Below are positions 28,987 through 42,322 of a stretch of 64,000 bases of DNA, piece by piece; position 1 is the stretch's first letter, and every line of letters starts with the position of its first letter. The notes beneath the pieces are model-generated. The model worked only from the letters and a program-made list of their open reading frames with translations, did not search any database and was not told where the DNA came from. The translations under genes were made by a program, and so were the position numbers. The stretch spans positions 3,782,001 through 3,846,000 of the forward strand of contig NZ_CP030048.1 in the NCBI RefSeq assembly GCF_015291665.1, read 5' to 3'. The DNA is from Bradyrhizobium sp. CCBAU 53338. GTDB lineage: Bacteria > Pseudomonadota > Alphaproteobacteria > Rhizobiales > Xanthobacteraceae.

Positions 28987-29209
28987 TTGGTCCAACTTGT
29001 TTGGCAGGAGGGGAACGGGAGCGCGTCTTAATGCAGATTCCGCAAAAGCGCGTCACCAAATTGATATGCCATCATAAAGTGGCGGCTTTCCCCCCGCAAC
29101 CTCGCCTCAGGCCGCCCCTCGAAGCTGCGGTTAAAGGGCCTCTGGTCTCTGGAACTGCTGCTGCACCTCTGCTAGCGCATGCACAAACCTCAATTTGCTG
29201 GACATTGAC

Positions 29210-29968
29210 ATGACCGATGCCATCCGCCCCTTGATCGCCGGCAACTGGAAAATGAACGGCCTGAAAGCCGCGGCCGCTGAATTCGACGCCATGCTCGACG
29301 GCGCGGCAGGGGTGACCGGCAAGGCCGATCTGCTGGTCTGCCCGCCGGCGACCCTGATTGCGGGTTTTGCGGACAAGGCGCGCGGCAGGAAGGTCGCCGT
29401 CGGGGCCCAGGATTGCCATCCCAAGGCCTCCGGTGCCCATACCGGCGATATCGCGGCCGAAATGCTGGCGGATGCGGGTGCGACCGCCATCATCGTCGGC
29501 CATTCCGAGCGCCGCGCCGACCATGGCGAGGGCGATGCGCTTGTCAGGCAGAAGGCGGAAGCGGCCTGGCGGGCGGGGGCGGTCGCGATCGTCTGCGTCG
29601 GCGAGACCCAGAGCCAGCGCGATGCCGGCCAGACCCTGGACGTCGTCCGTGGCCAGCTCGATGGCTCGCTCCCGGACGGCTCGTCGGCCGCCAATCTGGT
29701 CGTCGCCTATGAGCCGATCTGGGCGATCGGCACCGGCCTGACCCCCACGGCCAAGGATGTCGAGCAGATTCATGGCTTTATCCGGGAGCTCCTGACCTCC
29801 AGGTTCAAGGCGGATGGGGCAAGGATGCGAATCCTCTATGGCGGTTCTGTCAAGCCGTCGAACGCAGCCGAGCTGATGGCGGTCAAAAACGTCAACGGCG
29901 CGCTGGTCGGGGGCGCCAGCCTGAAAGCGGCCGATTTCCTTGCCATTGCCCAAGGCTGTCCTAACTAA
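29210..29968 (+). CDS. tpiA: Triose-phosphate isomerase
   Basis: Interconverts dihydroxyacetone phosphate and glyceraldehyde 3-phosphate. 252 residues from the ATG at 29210 ([17 protein letters not shown]); upstream in-frame codons are not part of the family. Catalytic Lys is in GNWKMNG, catalytic His in IIVGHSERR (about residue 100), Glu in [11 protein letters not shown] (about 170), and the phosphate-binding loop is ILYGGSVKP near 210. secG follows after 152 bases. Confidence 0.97.
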   Translation: MTDAIRPLIAGNWKMNGLKAAAAEFDAMLDGAAGVTGKADLLVCPPATLIAGFADKARGRKVAVGAQDCHPKASGAHTGDIAAEMLADAGATAIIVGHSERRADHGEGDALVRQKAEAAWRAGAVAIVCVGETQSQRDAGQTLDVVRGQLDGSLPDGSSAANLVVAYEPIWAIGTGLTPTAKDVEQIHGFIRELLTSRFKADGARMRILYGGSVKPSNAAELMAVKNVNGALVGGASLKAADFLAIAQGCPN

Positions 29969-30120
29969 AGGCTGCCCCGAGCTAAGGGTAAAGCGCGGGC
30001 CGTGGCCGATCGGGGGTGGCAATGCCCCATCCGATCGTGTAACACCGCGCAACTTCAGGAAAACCCGCGAAGCGCGATCGGCCGCCGTCAGGCGCCGCCC
30101 GCTTGTGACGGAAGGATACT

Positions 30121-30513
30121 ATGCAGACCGTTGTCATCGTCATCCACCTCATGATCGTTGCCGTGATGATCGGCGCCGTGCTGCTCCAGAAGTCGGAAGG
30201 CGGCGGCCTCGGCATGGGCGGTGGCGCGGGCTTCATGTCGAGCCGCGGCACCGCGAATCTGCTGTCGCGTACCACGGCAATCCTCGCCGCCGGTTTCTTC
30301 CTGACCAGCCTGTTCCTGTCCTGGTACGCGGGCTACAACCGCGCACCGTCCTCGATCATCGGCCAGCCTGCGTCGCAGACCCAGCCGGCCGGCGGCAACC
30401 CGATCACCGCGCCGACCTCGGGCGGTATTCTGGATACGCTGAAGAAGGCCGACGAGCAGCAGCAGCAGGCCCCGGCGGCGCCGAGCGGCCCGCAGGTGCC
30501 TCGCTCGCAATAA
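30121..30513 (+). CDS. secG: Preprotein translocase subunit SecG
   Basis: Small subunit of the SecYEG protein-export channel, 130 residues. Two membrane helices (VVIVIHLMIVAVMIGAVLLQ and TAILAAGFFLTSLFLSWYAG) are separated by the conserved GGGLGMGGGAGFMSSRG loop. The C-terminal extension is rich in Gln, Ala and Pro (QQQQAPAAPSGP), common in this group. The order tpiA-secG-pyrG is conserved in alphaproteobacteria. Confidence 0.96.
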   Translation: MQTVVIVIHLMIVAVMIGAVLLQKSEGGGLGMGGGAGFMSSRGTANLLSRTTAILAAGFFLTSLFLSWYAGYNRAPSSIIGQPASQTQPAGGNPITAPTSGGILDTLKKADEQQQQAPAAPSGPQVPRSQ

Positions 30514-30667
30514 AGCAGGGGGGCCATGCAGGACGGCGGCTAGCGTCCTGCATCAACAATCCCCATCAAGGCTCTGTCACCACTCTTCGTTTTGGCTCAC
30601 CCACAGGCCCGCAGATTCTTTGGGGCGGAATACGAATCGCTTTGGCGAATCGGATTCGAGGGATTAG

Positions 30668-32311
<1,644 letters not shown>

Positions 32312-32391
32312 GCTTTTTCCGGCCTTTGACGATCGCGCGTTTTGTTGCGACAAGCTCCCTGCAAGAACAACGATGCATGGAGTGAACTTCG

Positions 32392-32718
32392 ATGATCTAC
32401 GAAATGCGCGTCTATCGCTGTGTGCCCGGCCGCCTGCCTGCGCTGCTGAAGCGGTTCGAGACGGTGACGTTGAAGCTGTGGGAGAAGCACGGCATCAAGC
32501 AGGCGGGGTTCTTCACCACGCTGATCGGCGAATCCAATCAGGAACTGACCTATTTCCTGGCCTGGGAGTCGCTCGCCGATCGTGAGGCGAAGTGGGTCAA
32601 GTTCATGACCGACCCGGATTGGATGAAAGCGCGGGCCGAGAGCGAGGCGGACGGCCAGATCGTCGGCAACATCGTCAGCCAGATCCTGACGCCGACCGCC
32701 TTCTCGTCGGTCAAGTAG
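32392..32718 (+). CDS. NIPSNAP family protein
   Basis: Cytoplasmic protein of 108 residues with the NIPSNAP ferredoxin-like fold: MIYEMRVYRCVPGRLPALLK at the N-terminus, then KHGIKQAGFFTTLIGESNQE, YFLAWESLADREAKWVKF and a C-terminal QILTPTAFS. The domain is related to dimeric alpha-beta barrels; no enzymatic activity is established. It lies between pyrG and kdsA on the same strand. Confidence 0.88.
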   Translation: MIYEMRVYRCVPGRLPALLKRFETVTLKLWEKHGIKQAGFFTTLIGESNQELTYFLAWESLADREAKWVKFMTDPDWMKARAESEADGQIVGNIVSQILTPTAFSSVK

Positions 32719-32845
32719 CGGCGTTCGGGCGGGGGTTGCCGCGGGAATCCCCGCGCAACCCTGATATTCCGGCAGCCCAGGGCCGAATGGGGTTGATCGG
32801 CCCCTCATCGCCGCTATGTTTCGCGGCGAAACGAGGGAATTGGCC

Positions 32846-33697
32846 TTGAGCTCTTCATCTTCCGCGGCGCCGGTCGTCAGCGTCGGCACGGTCAAATTCG
32901 GCAATGACCTGCCGATCTCGATCATTGCAGGACCCTGCCAGCTCGAGAGCCGCCAGCATGCGCTGGAGGTGGCCTCCGCGCTGAAGGAGATCGCGGCGCG
33001 GCTGAAGATCGGCCTCGTCTACAAGACCTCGTTCGACAAGGCCAACCGCACCAGCGCGTCGGCGGCGCGCGGCCTCGGGCTCGCGCAGTCGCTGCCGATC
33101 TTCGCGGAGCTTCGCTCCTCGCTCGGTCTGCCTGTTCTGACCGACGTGCACGATGCCGCTCAATGCGCCGAGGTGGCGCAAGCGGTCGATGTCCTGCAGA
33201 TCCCGGCGTTCCTGTGTCGTCAGACCGATCTGCTGCTCGCGGCGGCCGCAACCGGCAAGGTCGTCAACGTCAAGAAGGGGCAATTCCTAGCGCCCTGGGA
33301 CATGACGAATGTCGTTGCCAAGATCACCAGCGCGGGCAATCCCAACGTGCTCGTCACCGAGCGCGGCGCATCGTTCGGCTACAACACGCTGGTGTCGGAC
33401 ATGCGATCTCTGCCGATCATGGCGCGCACGACCGGTGCGCCCGTGATCTTCGACGCCACCCATTCGGTGCAGCAGCCGGGCGGGAAGGGCGCGTCCTCCG
33501 GCGGCGAGCGCGAATTCGTGCCGGTGCTGGCGCGTGCAGCCGTGGCCGTTGGCGTCGCCGGCGTCTTCGTCGAGACCCATCCCGATCCGGATCGGGCGCC
33601 GTCCGACGGACCCAACATGGTGCCGCTGCGCGAGTTCGAAGGGCTGATCGCCAAGCTGATGGCGTTCGACGCGGTGACGAAAAGCACAACGCGCTGA
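32846..33697 (+). CDS. kdsA: 3-deoxy-8-phosphooctulonate synthase (KDO-8-P synthase)
   Basis: Condenses phosphoenolpyruvate and arabinose 5-phosphate for the inner core of lipopolysaccharide. 283 residues from the TTG at 32846. That start is chosen because GAGGGA lies 7 bases upstream; the ATG at 32816 would add ten residues without a binding site. Family motifs include [12 protein letters not shown] near residue 30, [12 protein letters not shown] near 62, [14 protein letters not shown] near 145 and [12 protein letters not shown] near 205. The stop overlaps the start of the MFS gene by one base. Confidence 0.94.
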   Translation: MSSSSSAAPVVSVGTVKFGNDLPISIIAGPCQLESRQHALEVASALKEIAARLKIGLVYKTSFDKANRTSASAARGLGLAQSLPIFAELRSSLGLPVLTDVHDAAQCAEVAQAVDVLQIPAFLCRQTDLLLAAAATGKVVNVKKGQFLAPWDMTNVVAKITSAGNPNVLVTERGASFGYNTLVSDMRSLPIMARTTGAPVIFDATHSVQQPGGKGASSGGEREFVPVLARAAVAVGVAGVFVETHPDPDRAPSDGPNMVPLREFEGLIAKLMAFDAVTKSTTR

Positions 33698-34908
33698 TGC
33701 ACCAGCCTGCGACCGGCGCGCCGTCCGACCAGAAGTTTCCACCCGCGATCAACATCATCGCGCTCGCCAGCTTCTCGGCCGCCTTGTCCACGCGCGCGCT
33801 CGATCCCGTGCTGCCGCATGTCGCCGAGGATTTCTCGATCAGCGTCACCACGGCCGCCAGCATCGCGGCCGGCTATGCCCTGATCTACGCACTGGTCCAG
33901 CCCGTGATCGGAGCTGCCGCCGACATGTTCGGCAAGGCGAGGTTGATGACGCTGTGCCTGGCGCTGCTCGGTGTCGCCTCCATTCTCGGCGCTGTCGCGA
34001 CCACCTTCTCGGGCCTGTTCGCGAGCCGCATCCTGGCCGGCATCGCTTCCGGCGGCGTGTTTCCGGTCGCCCTTGGTCTGACCGCCGACCTCGTCGTCCC
34101 CGCCAAGCGGCAGGTTGCGATCGGGCGTACGCTGGCGGGCTCGATGACCGGCAACCTGTTGGGTGCGACGGCCTCCGGCATCATCGGCGAACTGATCGGC
34201 TGGCGCGGCGTGCTCATGATCCTCGGCGCGCTCGGCCTGATCGCAGCCGTCGCGGTGGCGGCGGGCTTTCGCGGGGCCGCGCTGACGGCGGCGCCGAAGA
34301 CCGACCTGAAGGCTTTGCGGCAGGGCTATCGTACCATCTTCGCCAATCCCAACACGCGCTATTGCTATTCGGCGGTCTTCGTCGAGGGCTGCTGCGTGTT
34401 CGGCCTGTTTCCCTTCATCGCTGCGCTGCTGTTCGATCTCGGCGAGAAGTCGCCGTCAATCGCAGGCATCGTGATCGCCGGCTTTGCGATCGGAGGATTG
34501 TTCTACACGTTCACCGTCTCGCGCTTCCTGCCCTGGCTCGGCGTCAAGGGCATGATGATCGCTGGCGCCGGGCTTGTCGCCTTGCAACTCGGCGCGCTCG
34601 CCTTCGGTCCGCAATGGAAGCTGCAATTCCTCAGCATGCTGGCGATGGGTTGGGGCTTCTACATGATCCATGGCTGCCTGCAGGTGTTCGCCAGCGAGCT
34701 GTCGATCGGGGCGCGGGCGACCGCGATGTCGCTGCATTCGTTCTTCTTCTTCATGGGACAGACGGTTGGCCCGATCGCCTATGGCCTCGGGCTGCAGCAT
34801 GGCGGCAAGATGCCGACGCTGTTTGCAAGCGCCGCGATCATGGTGGTGCTGGGCCTCGTCTGCGCCCGGATGCTCAAGCCGCGGGCACCGTCCGACGCAC
34901 GGGCCTGA
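33697..34908 (+). CDS. MFS transporter
   Basis: Inner-membrane transporter of 403 residues with about twelve hydrophobic segments. The A-motif-like loop AADMFGKARLMTLCLALLG lies after the second segment, and the N-terminal part ALSTRALDPVLPHVAEDFSI resembles drug exporters. It begins within the kdsA stop (TGATG), indicating translational coupling. Direction and substrate are not evident; a small-molecule exporter is the usual role. Longer frames upstream of 33697 are shadows of kdsA. Confidence 0.88.
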   Translation: MHQPATGAPSDQKFPPAINIIALASFSAALSTRALDPVLPHVAEDFSISVTTAASIAAGYALIYALVQPVIGAAADMFGKARLMTLCLALLGVASILGAVATTFSGLFASRILAGIASGGVFPVALGLTADLVVPAKRQVAIGRTLAGSMTGNLLGATASGIIGELIGWRGVLMILGALGLIAAVAVAAGFRGAALTAAPKTDLKALRQGYRTIFANPNTRYCYSAVFVEGCCVFGLFPFIAALLFDLGEKSPSIAGIVIAGFAIGGLFYTFTVSRFLPWLGVKGMMIAGAGLVALQLGALAFGPQWKLQFLSMLAMGWGFYMIHGCLQVFASELSIGARATAMSLHSFFFFMGQTVGPIAYGLGLQHGGKMPTLFASAAIMVVLGLVCARMLKPRAPSDARA

Positions 34909-35039
34909 CGGAAGTATTCAATTACCAATCACCGTAGTTTCCCGTGGAGAAACGGTAGCCAAATCCCTTCAATCTTAAATCAAATCTCACCGATCGCTCC
35001 GTAGATTGCCGCCTGAACCGCTAGCCGGCGGCAACATCT

Positions 35040-37145
35040 GTGGATCAGTCGATGCAAAAACAGCGTTCGGTCGCCCGCATTCTCGGGGCGGTGGTTGGAT
35101 CTCTCGGTCTCATCCTTGTCGTCATCTGCGCCTACGCCCTAAAGCTGGCGGTGACGCGCTATTCGGACAGCAACCGCATCGTCTCGCTGACGATCGCGAG
35201 CCGCGACCTGACCAACACGCTGGTGATCTTCCGCCTGGAGCGCGGCGACACGCTGAGCTATCTGGCGTCCGGCGCTGCTGCGCCCGACAGCGTCATGAGC
35301 AGCCTCGCCGAGCAGCGGGCCACCGTGCAGAAGAATTACGCGCAGGCGCTGCAGAGCCTGGCTTCGGTCGATGCGCCAGGGCTCACCGAGAAGCTCGACA
35401 AGCTCCGCGGCATCTGGGGCCAGCTCGAGGAGCTCCGGCCGCGCGCCATCACGGCCTTGAAGCAGGAGAAGGGGGCACGTGACGCCAGCCTGACGCCGGC
35501 CTGGGCCAAGATCAGCGACGCCTTCATGGATGCGATCGGCGACGTCACCACCCATGTCGACAATGCGATGACCTTGATCGATCCCGTGGTCGATCGCCTT
35601 CTGATCGCCAAGCAAGCCTCCTGGCAGGCTCGCGCCAATGCCGGCCAGACCATCCTCGTCCAGTTCTCCGCGATCCTCGCCAACAAGACCTGGACCGCGG
35701 CCGACGGCGTCGCCTTCGCCGATCTGCGCGGCCGCATCCAGCAGTCCTGGCTGGTGGTGCGCGACCTCAGCCCGGCCGTGGCCTCGCCCGAGCTGTTGCA
35801 GGCGATCCGGACCGCCGAGCCGGAAATCTCCGGCGCGCTCAGCGACGAGCGCAATGCCATTGCGACCAAGCTGCTCGCCGGTGAGCCCGCCGGCGTCGTC
35901 GGCATCGATTACCGCGATCGTCAGCTTGTCGGGGCCAACAACGTCGTCATCGTCACCCAGACTGCGCTCGCCAACATGATCGCGCGGGCCGAGGAGGGCG
36001 CCTCGCGCGCCCGCTTCAGCCTGATCCTGTTCGGCCTCCTGGCGCCGGCCTCGCTGGCGCTGATGATCGGCGGGCTGATGCTGATGCGCAACCGCGTCAC
36101 CCGGCCGCTGACCGCGATCACGGGCGTGATGACGCGCTTTGCCGATCATGATTTCGCCAGCGACGTGCCGGGCCTCGATCGCAACGACGAGATCGGCCGC
36201 ATGGCGTCGGCCCTGCAGGTGTTCAAGGACGCCATGATCAAGGCCGAGCGTCTCTCCGGCGATCAGGCCGCCGAGCGCGCCGACAAGGAGAAGCGCGCCA
36301 GCGCGCTCTCGGGTCTCGTGCGCCAGTTCGAAAGCCGGATCGGCCAGATGGTGCAGACGCTGTCGAGCGCCTCGGGCGAGCTGGAGACGACAGCGCGTTC
36401 GATGTCGGGCACGGCGGCGGAAGCCCAGGCCCAGGCCGGCTCGGCCTCGACGCTGGCCGACCAGGTCGGCGGCGGGGTTCAGACGGTTGCGGCCGCGGCC
36501 GAGGAGCTCAACGCCTCGATCCGCGAGATCAACCGCCAGGTCGAGCAGGCAAGCCGCGCCACCGAGCATGCGGTCGTGACCGTCAGGGAGACCGACAGCA
36601 CCATGCGTGCGCTCGCTGACGGCGCCGACCGCATCGGCGAGGTCATCGGTCTCATCACCTCGATCGCGGGCCAGACCAATCTGCTCGCCCTGAATGCGAC
36701 CATCGAGGCCGCGCGCGCCGGCGAATCCGGGCGCGGCTTTGCGGTGGTGGCGAGCGAGGTGAAGAACCTGGCGTCGCAGACGGCGAAGGCGACCGAAGAG
36801 ATCAGCGCCCAGATCACCGAGATCCAGGGCGCGACGCAGAAGGCGGTCTCCGCCATCGACGGCATCGTCAAGACCATCGAGGAGGTCTCGAGCATCAACC
36901 GCGTCATCGCCGCGGCGATCGAGGAGCAGAACAAGGCCACCGCCGAGATCGCCAACACCGTGCAGCATACCGCGGAGGCCACCTCGACCGTGACCCGCAA
37001 TATCGCCACCGTCTCGTCGGCCGCGAACGAGACCGGCCGCGCCGCCGCGGGCGTGCTGAAGGCGGCCGCCGACCTGTCGAGCCAGTCGACCTCGCTCACC
37101 GGCGAGGTGGACAGCTTCATCACCCGGGTGCGCGAGGTGGCCTAG
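35040..37145 (+). CDS. Methyl-accepting chemotaxis protein
   Basis: Transmembrane chemoreceptor of 701 residues from a GTG at 35040 (an ATG at 35052 is equally possible). Membrane segments lie at about 13-33 and 320-342 and enclose a periplasmic ligand domain of nearly 290 residues that I do not recognise. HAMP follows ([20 protein letters not shown], about 345-400), then the signalling domain whose hairpin tip reads [20 protein letters not shown] near residue 550. It is an orphan here: no che genes are nearby. A strong terminator follows the gene. Confidence 0.94.
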   Translation: MDQSMQKQRSVARILGAVVGSLGLILVVICAYALKLAVTRYSDSNRIVSLTIASRDLTNTLVIFRLERGDTLSYLASGAAAPDSVMSSLAEQRATVQKNYAQALQSLASVDAPGLTEKLDKLRGIWGQLEELRPRAITALKQEKGARDASLTPAWAKISDAFMDAIGDVTTHVDNAMTLIDPVVDRLLIAKQASWQARANAGQTILVQFSAILANKTWTAADGVAFADLRGRIQQSWLVVRDLSPAVASPELLQAIRTAEPEISGALSDERNAIATKLLAGEPAGVVGIDYRDRQLVGANNVVIVTQTALANMIARAEEGASRARFSLILFGLLAPASLALMIGGLMLMRNRVTRPLTAITGVMTRFADHDFASDVPGLDRNDEIGRMASALQVFKDAMIKAERLSGDQAAERADKEKRASALSGLVRQFESRIGQMVQTLSSASGELETTARSMSGTAAEAQAQAGSASTLADQVGGGVQTVAAAAEELNASIREINRQVEQASRATEHAVVTVRETDSTMRALADGADRIGEVIGLITSIAGQTNLLALNATIEAARAGESGRGFAVVASEVKNLASQTAKATEEISAQITEIQGATQKAVSAIDGIVKTIEEVSSINRVIAAAIEEQNKATAEIANTVQHTAEATSTVTRNIATVSSAANETGRAAAGVLKAAADLSSQSTSLTGEVDSFITRVREVA

Positions 37146-37172
37146 GGGCAGACCGGGTAGCGCCAGTTCGGC

Positions 37173-37215
37173 AGGCCGCCGCGGCGTCACGAGCCGCGGC
37201 GGCCTTTGTCGTTTT
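37173..37215 (+). terminator. Rho-independent terminator of the chemoreceptor gene
   Basis: Perfect 12-base stem GGCCGCCGCGGC / GCCGCGGCGGCC (37174-37185 and 37193-37204) with a seven-base loop, then TTTGTCGTTTT. It lies 28 bases after the receptor stop. Confidence 0.85.
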
Positions 37216-37294
37216 GCGTCACTGCGCCACAGTTGTCTTCGGTATACATGGCATGAGGATTGCTTCGATTTTGGGCAAATCGAGGTGTGAGATC

Positions 37295-39166
37295 GTGGAC
37301 GTCCAGACCAGCCGTTCCAGTGCAGCCAACGTCCTTCGATCGAGTGGATATCCCACCAAGCCACCGCTGCGGCGTTTCCTCACCGATTGCCACGAGGAAT
37401 TCCGGGCGGACAATTCTGGTCAGCTTGCCGACTACATCCCGGAGCTGAAGCGCGCCAACCCCGATCATTTCGGGATCGCGCTCGTCACCATCGACGGCCA
37501 TGTCTACGAGGTCGGCGACAGTCAGGTGCCATTCACGATCCAGTCGGTCTCCAAGGCCTTTGTGTTCGCGTTGGCGCTGGAGATGGTCGGCGAGGAGCGG
37601 GTTGCGGCCACCATCGGCGTCGAGCCGAGCGGCGAGGCTTTCAATTCAATCCGGCTCACCAACGACAATCGTCCCTTCAACCCCATGGTCAATGCGGGCG
37701 CTATCGCCTGCTCGGGCCTGATCTACGAAGTGGACGGGAAGGGCGCCTTCGAGCGTGTCCGTGCGAAACTCAGCCAGTTCGCCGGCCACGCGCTTGGCGT
37801 CGACGAGGCCGTGCACGCCTCGGAGACCGCGACCGGCAATCGCAACCGTGCCATCGCCTGGCTGCTCCGCAACTACGCGGTGCTGCCTGACGATGTCGAT
37901 GCCGTGCTCGACGTTTATTTCCGCCAATGCGCGATCCTGGTGACGGCGCGCGATCTCGCGGTGATGGCGGCAACACTCGCCAATCGCGGCGTCAATCCGG
38001 TGACCGGCGTGCAGGTGATCACGCCGCACATCGTCGCGCGCACGCTATCGGTGATGACGAGCTCGGGCATGTACGACTATGCCGGCGAATGGACCTATCG
38101 CGTCGGGATTCCCGCCAAGAGCGGCGTCGGCGGGGGAATCGTCGCAGCGCTGCCGTCCCAGCTCGGGCTCGGCACCTTCTCGCCACTGCTCGACAATCAC
38201 TTCAACAGCGTGCGTGGTCTGAAGGTCTGCGAAGCCTTGTCGGCGCGGTTCGACCTGCACATGCTCAATCGCAACGCCGACGTCCGCACCAGCATCATGG
38301 CGGATTACGACGTCTACGGCATCTCCTCGCGCCGGAGCCGCCAGCCCCACGAGCAACAGATCCTCGACGAGCGCCACAGCGACATCCGCGTGCTCGAGCT
38401 GGTCGGTGCGATGAATTTCGGCACCATAGATTATGTCACGCGACGGCTCTCCAGCGAGCCGCCAAACGCGCCGCTGCTGATCGTCGACTTCCGCCGTGTC
38501 CCCGACATCACGGCGGCCGGCGCGGAGCTTCTCGGCGAGACGCTGACCGCTCTGGGCAATACCGGCGTCACCGCGATCCTGTCAGGCTTCGAGGAGACGT
38601 CTGCTGTATGGGCGGCGATCGCCGCGCGCACGGTCGAGTCGCGCCGGCTGCGCCGCTTCGCGCTGCTCGACGATGCCATCGAATGGGCTGAAGACCAGGT
38701 GATCTACCGCTCCGGCGGCTTCACCGATGTGAAGGAGAGCGCTCATCTCGGGGAGCAGGCGCTGCTCGCCGAGCTCGACGAGGGTGAAATCGCCGCGATC
38801 GTCAAACTGTCGACGACACGCCATTTCGTTGCCGGCCAGCGCATCGTCGCCGCCGGCGAGCCCGCCAACTCGCTGTTCTTCCTTCAGAGCGGCATGGTCA
38901 GCGTCAAGCTGCGGAGCGGCGTGCGGCTCGCGTCTCTCGGCCCCGGCATGGAATTCGGCGAGATGGCGATCCTCGAGCAGGGCCGCAGTGCCGACGTGTT
39001 CGCCGACACCTCCGTGACCTGCCTCGAGCTGCCACTCGACAGCTTCGCGGACTACCGCCGTTTGCACCCGGAGACGTCGCTGAAGATCATGCGCAACCTC
39101 GCCGCCATCCTGGCGCGGCGGCTGGTGCTTGCCAATGCCAAGGTCGATCTGTTGAGCGCGTACTAG
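37295..39166 (+). CDS. glsA: Glutaminase A fused to STAS and cyclic-nucleotide-binding domains
   Basis: Hydrolyses glutamine to glutamate and ammonia. From the GTG at 37295, which has GAGG at 9 bases, it has 623 residues; ATGs at 37214 and 37253 would lengthen it. The serine-dependent glutaminase domain covers about residues 20-310: the catalytic Ser-x-x-Lys is QSVSKAF near 83 and [13 protein letters not shown] is near 135. A STAS domain follows at about 360-455 ([18 protein letters not shown]), then a cNMP-binding domain at about 490-605 whose phosphate cassette [19 protein letters not shown] keeps the Glu and Arg needed for cyclic-nucleotide binding. Bacterial glutaminases are usually about 310 residues, so the tail is a regulatory addition; some longer fused homologues are known. 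The stop shares the bases CTAG with the convergent queF stop. Confidence 0.93.
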   Translation: MDVQTSRSSAANVLRSSGYPTKPPLRRFLTDCHEEFRADNSGQLADYIPELKRANPDHFGIALVTIDGHVYEVGDSQVPFTIQSVSKAFVFALALEMVGEERVAATIGVEPSGEAFNSIRLTNDNRPFNPMVNAGAIACSGLIYEVDGKGAFERVRAKLSQFAGHALGVDEAVHASETATGNRNRAIAWLLRNYAVLPDDVDAVLDVYFRQCAILVTARDLAVMAATLANRGVNPVTGVQVITPHIVARTLSVMTSSGMYDYAGEWTYRVGIPAKSGVGGGIVAALPSQLGLGTFSPLLDNHFNSVRGLKVCEALSARFDLHMLNRNADVRTSIMADYDVYGISSRRSRQPHEQQILDERHSDIRVLELVGAMNFGTIDYVTRRLSSEPPNAPLLIVDFRRVPDITAAGAELLGETLTALGNTGVTAILSGFEETSAVWAAIAARTVESRRLRRFALLDDAIEWAEDQVIYRSGGFTDVKESAHLGEQALLAELDEGEIAAIVKLSTTRHFVAGQRIVAAGEPANSLFFLQSGMVSVKLRSGVRLASLGPGMEFGEMAILEQGRSADVFADTSVTCLELPLDSFADYRRLHPETSLKIMRNLAAILARRLVLANAKVDLLSAY

Positions 39167-39639
39167 CCCCGGCCACGATACGGCGCGACGCCTTGCTCGG
39201 GCACCCACAGGCCCTTCGGCACACGGCCGGTCTGCCAGAACACGTCGATCGGGATGCCGCCGCGCGGATACCAATAACCGCCGATGCGCAGCCATTTCGG
39301 CTTGATCTCGGAAGCAATGCGCTTGCCGATCATCACGGTGCAGTCCTCGTGGAAGGCGCCGTGATTGCGGAAGCTCGCGATGTAGAGTTTCAGCGATTTC
39401 GACTCCAGCAGCCACTGGCCGGGCGCGAAGTCGATCATCAGATGGGCGAAATCCGGCTGGCCGGTCACCGGGCAGAGCGAGGTGAATTCCGGCACGGTGA
39501 AGCGGACCAGATAGTCGGTGCCGGCTTGCGGATTGGGCACCCGGTCGAGCTTGGCCTTTTCGGGCGCATCGGGCCATTCCACGGCGCGGCCGAGCTGCAG
39601 GCTGGGTGAGGTCTTCGATTTGCTGGGTTTTTTCGACAT
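39163..39639 (-). CDS. queF: NADPH-dependent 7-cyano-7-deazaguanine reductase QueF
   Basis: Reduces preQ0 to preQ1 in queuosine synthesis for tRNA. 158 residues, single-domain type. The active-site Cys is in [14 protein letters not shown] (about residue 56), the QueF signature is [16 protein letters not shown] near 80 and the conserved Glu is in FHEDCTV near 98. It is divergent from eno across 112 bases, where I see no preQ1 riboswitch. The 3' ends of queF and the glutaminase overlap by four bases (CTAG). Confidence 0.95.
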   Translation of the reverse strand: MSKKPSKSKTSPSLQLGRAVEWPDAPEKAKLDRVPNPQAGTDYLVRFTVPEFTSLCPVTGQPDFAHLMIDFAPGQWLLESKSLKLYIASFRNHGAFHEDCTVMIGKRIASEIKPKWLRIGGYWYPRGGIPIDVFWQTGRVPKGLWVPEQGVAPYRGRG

Positions 39640-39706
39640 GCGGCCCTCTTAGCCAATCACGGCGCAGCCGTCACCCGGCCTTTTCCGCTTCGATGCATTG
39701 CGGTAG

Positions 39707-41035
<1,329 letters not shown>

Positions 41036-41069
41036 GCCAGCGCGTCAACAAACACAGGGGAGGATCGAC

Positions 41070-42203
41070 ATGAGCGACGGCAAGACCGGACTGCAACTGC
41101 GTTCGCTGATCAAGAAGAGCGGAGAGCTCGAGATCTCTCTTCTGGACGTGCCGACCCCCGAGCCCGCGGACGACGAGGTCGTCGTCCGCATCGAGGCGGC
41201 GCCGATCAACCCGTCCGATCTCGGCCTGCTGGTCGGCGCGGCCGACATGAGCACGGCCAAGGCGTCAGGAACGAAAGAGGCGCCAATCATCGCTGCGAAG
41301 GTGCCCGATGGTGCGATGCGTGCGATGGGCGCCCGGATCGACCAGTCCTTGCCGGTCGGCAATGAGGGGGCCGGCGTCGTCATCAGGACCGGCTCGTCGG
41401 ACGCTGCGAAGGCGCTGATGGGCAAGACCGTCGCGATGATCGGCGGCGCCATGTACGCGCAGTACCGGACCCTGAAGGCGCGGGACTGCCAGCCGCTGCC
41501 GGAGGGCACGACGGCGGCGGAGGGGGCCTCCTGGTTCGTCAATCCGCTCACCGCGCTCGGGATGACCGAGACGATGCGGCGCGAAGGCCACAGGGCGCTG
41601 GTGCACACTGCGGCCGCCTCCAATCTCGGCCAGATGCTGAACAAGATCTGCATCAAGGATGGCATTGCGCTCGTGAACATCGTGCGCAGCCAGGAGCAGG
41701 CGGACATCCTGAAGAAGATCGGCGCCAAGCATATCGTCGATTCCAGCAAGCCGAGCTTCCTCGACGATCTCACCAATGCGCTGGTCGAGACCGGCGCTAC
41801 GATCGCCTTCGATGCGATCGGCGGCGGCAAGCTCGCCGGCGATATCCTCAACTGCATGGAAATCGCGATCAACAAGACCGCGAAGGAATACAGCCGTTAC
41901 GGCTCCAGCGTGCACAAGCAGGTCTATGTCTATGGCGCGCTCGATATCCGCCCCATCGAATTGCCGCGCGGCTTCGGCATGGCCTGGGGCGTCGGCGGTT
42001 GGCTCTTGACCCCGTTCCTCCAGAAGATCGGACCGGCCGACATCGGACGGCTGCGTCAGCGCGTCGTGAGCGAATTGAAGACCACCTTCGCCAGCCACTA
42101 CACCAAGGTGGTCTCGCTGCAGGAAGCCCTCGATCCCGCCAACATCGCGGTGTACGCCAAACGCGCCACCGGCGAAAAATTCCTCATCAACCCAAATAAA
42201 TAA
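41070..42203 (+). CDS. Zinc-binding dehydrogenase family protein (MDR, quinone-oxidoreductase-like)
   Basis: Medium-chain dehydrogenase/reductase of 377 residues with the GroES-like N-terminal domain (DEVVVRIEAAPINPSDLGL) and a Rossmann domain (GHRALVHTAAASNLGQML, about residues 175-195). The segment VGNEGAGVVI is conserved in quinone oxidoreductases; the cysteine ligands for structural zinc are not seen, so it probably lacks zinc despite the family name. It begins 34 bases after eno and may be co-transcribed. The substrate is unknown. Confidence 0.85.
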   Translation: MSDGKTGLQLRSLIKKSGELEISLLDVPTPEPADDEVVVRIEAAPINPSDLGLLVGAADMSTAKASGTKEAPIIAAKVPDGAMRAMGARIDQSLPVGNEGAGVVIRTGSSDAAKALMGKTVAMIGGAMYAQYRTLKARDCQPLPEGTTAAEGASWFVNPLTALGMTETMRREGHRALVHTAAASNLGQMLNKICIKDGIALVNIVRSQEQADILKKIGAKHIVDSSKPSFLDDLTNALVETGATIAFDAIGGGKLAGDILNCMEIAINKTAKEYSRYGSSVHKQVYVYGALDIRPIELPRGFGMAWGVGGWLLTPFLQKIGPADIGRLRQRVVSELKTTFASHYTKVVSLQEALDPANIAVYAKRATGEKFLINPNK

Positions 42204-42322
42204 TCGTGATCTGCAACCGCGGGTCGGCCAAAAGACGTCTTGCCTTCTGAGCCAGGCGGGAGATTATTCCGCCGCGTTGAAAGCGGAACAACCGCAACGT
42301 GCGCTCAGAAGGGGACATCTCC

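Noticed and set aside
35139..37364. 741-codon frame antisense to the chemoreceptor
   Set aside because: Low-complexity Arg/Gly/Leu translation; the plus strand has unmistakable HAMP and MA domains.
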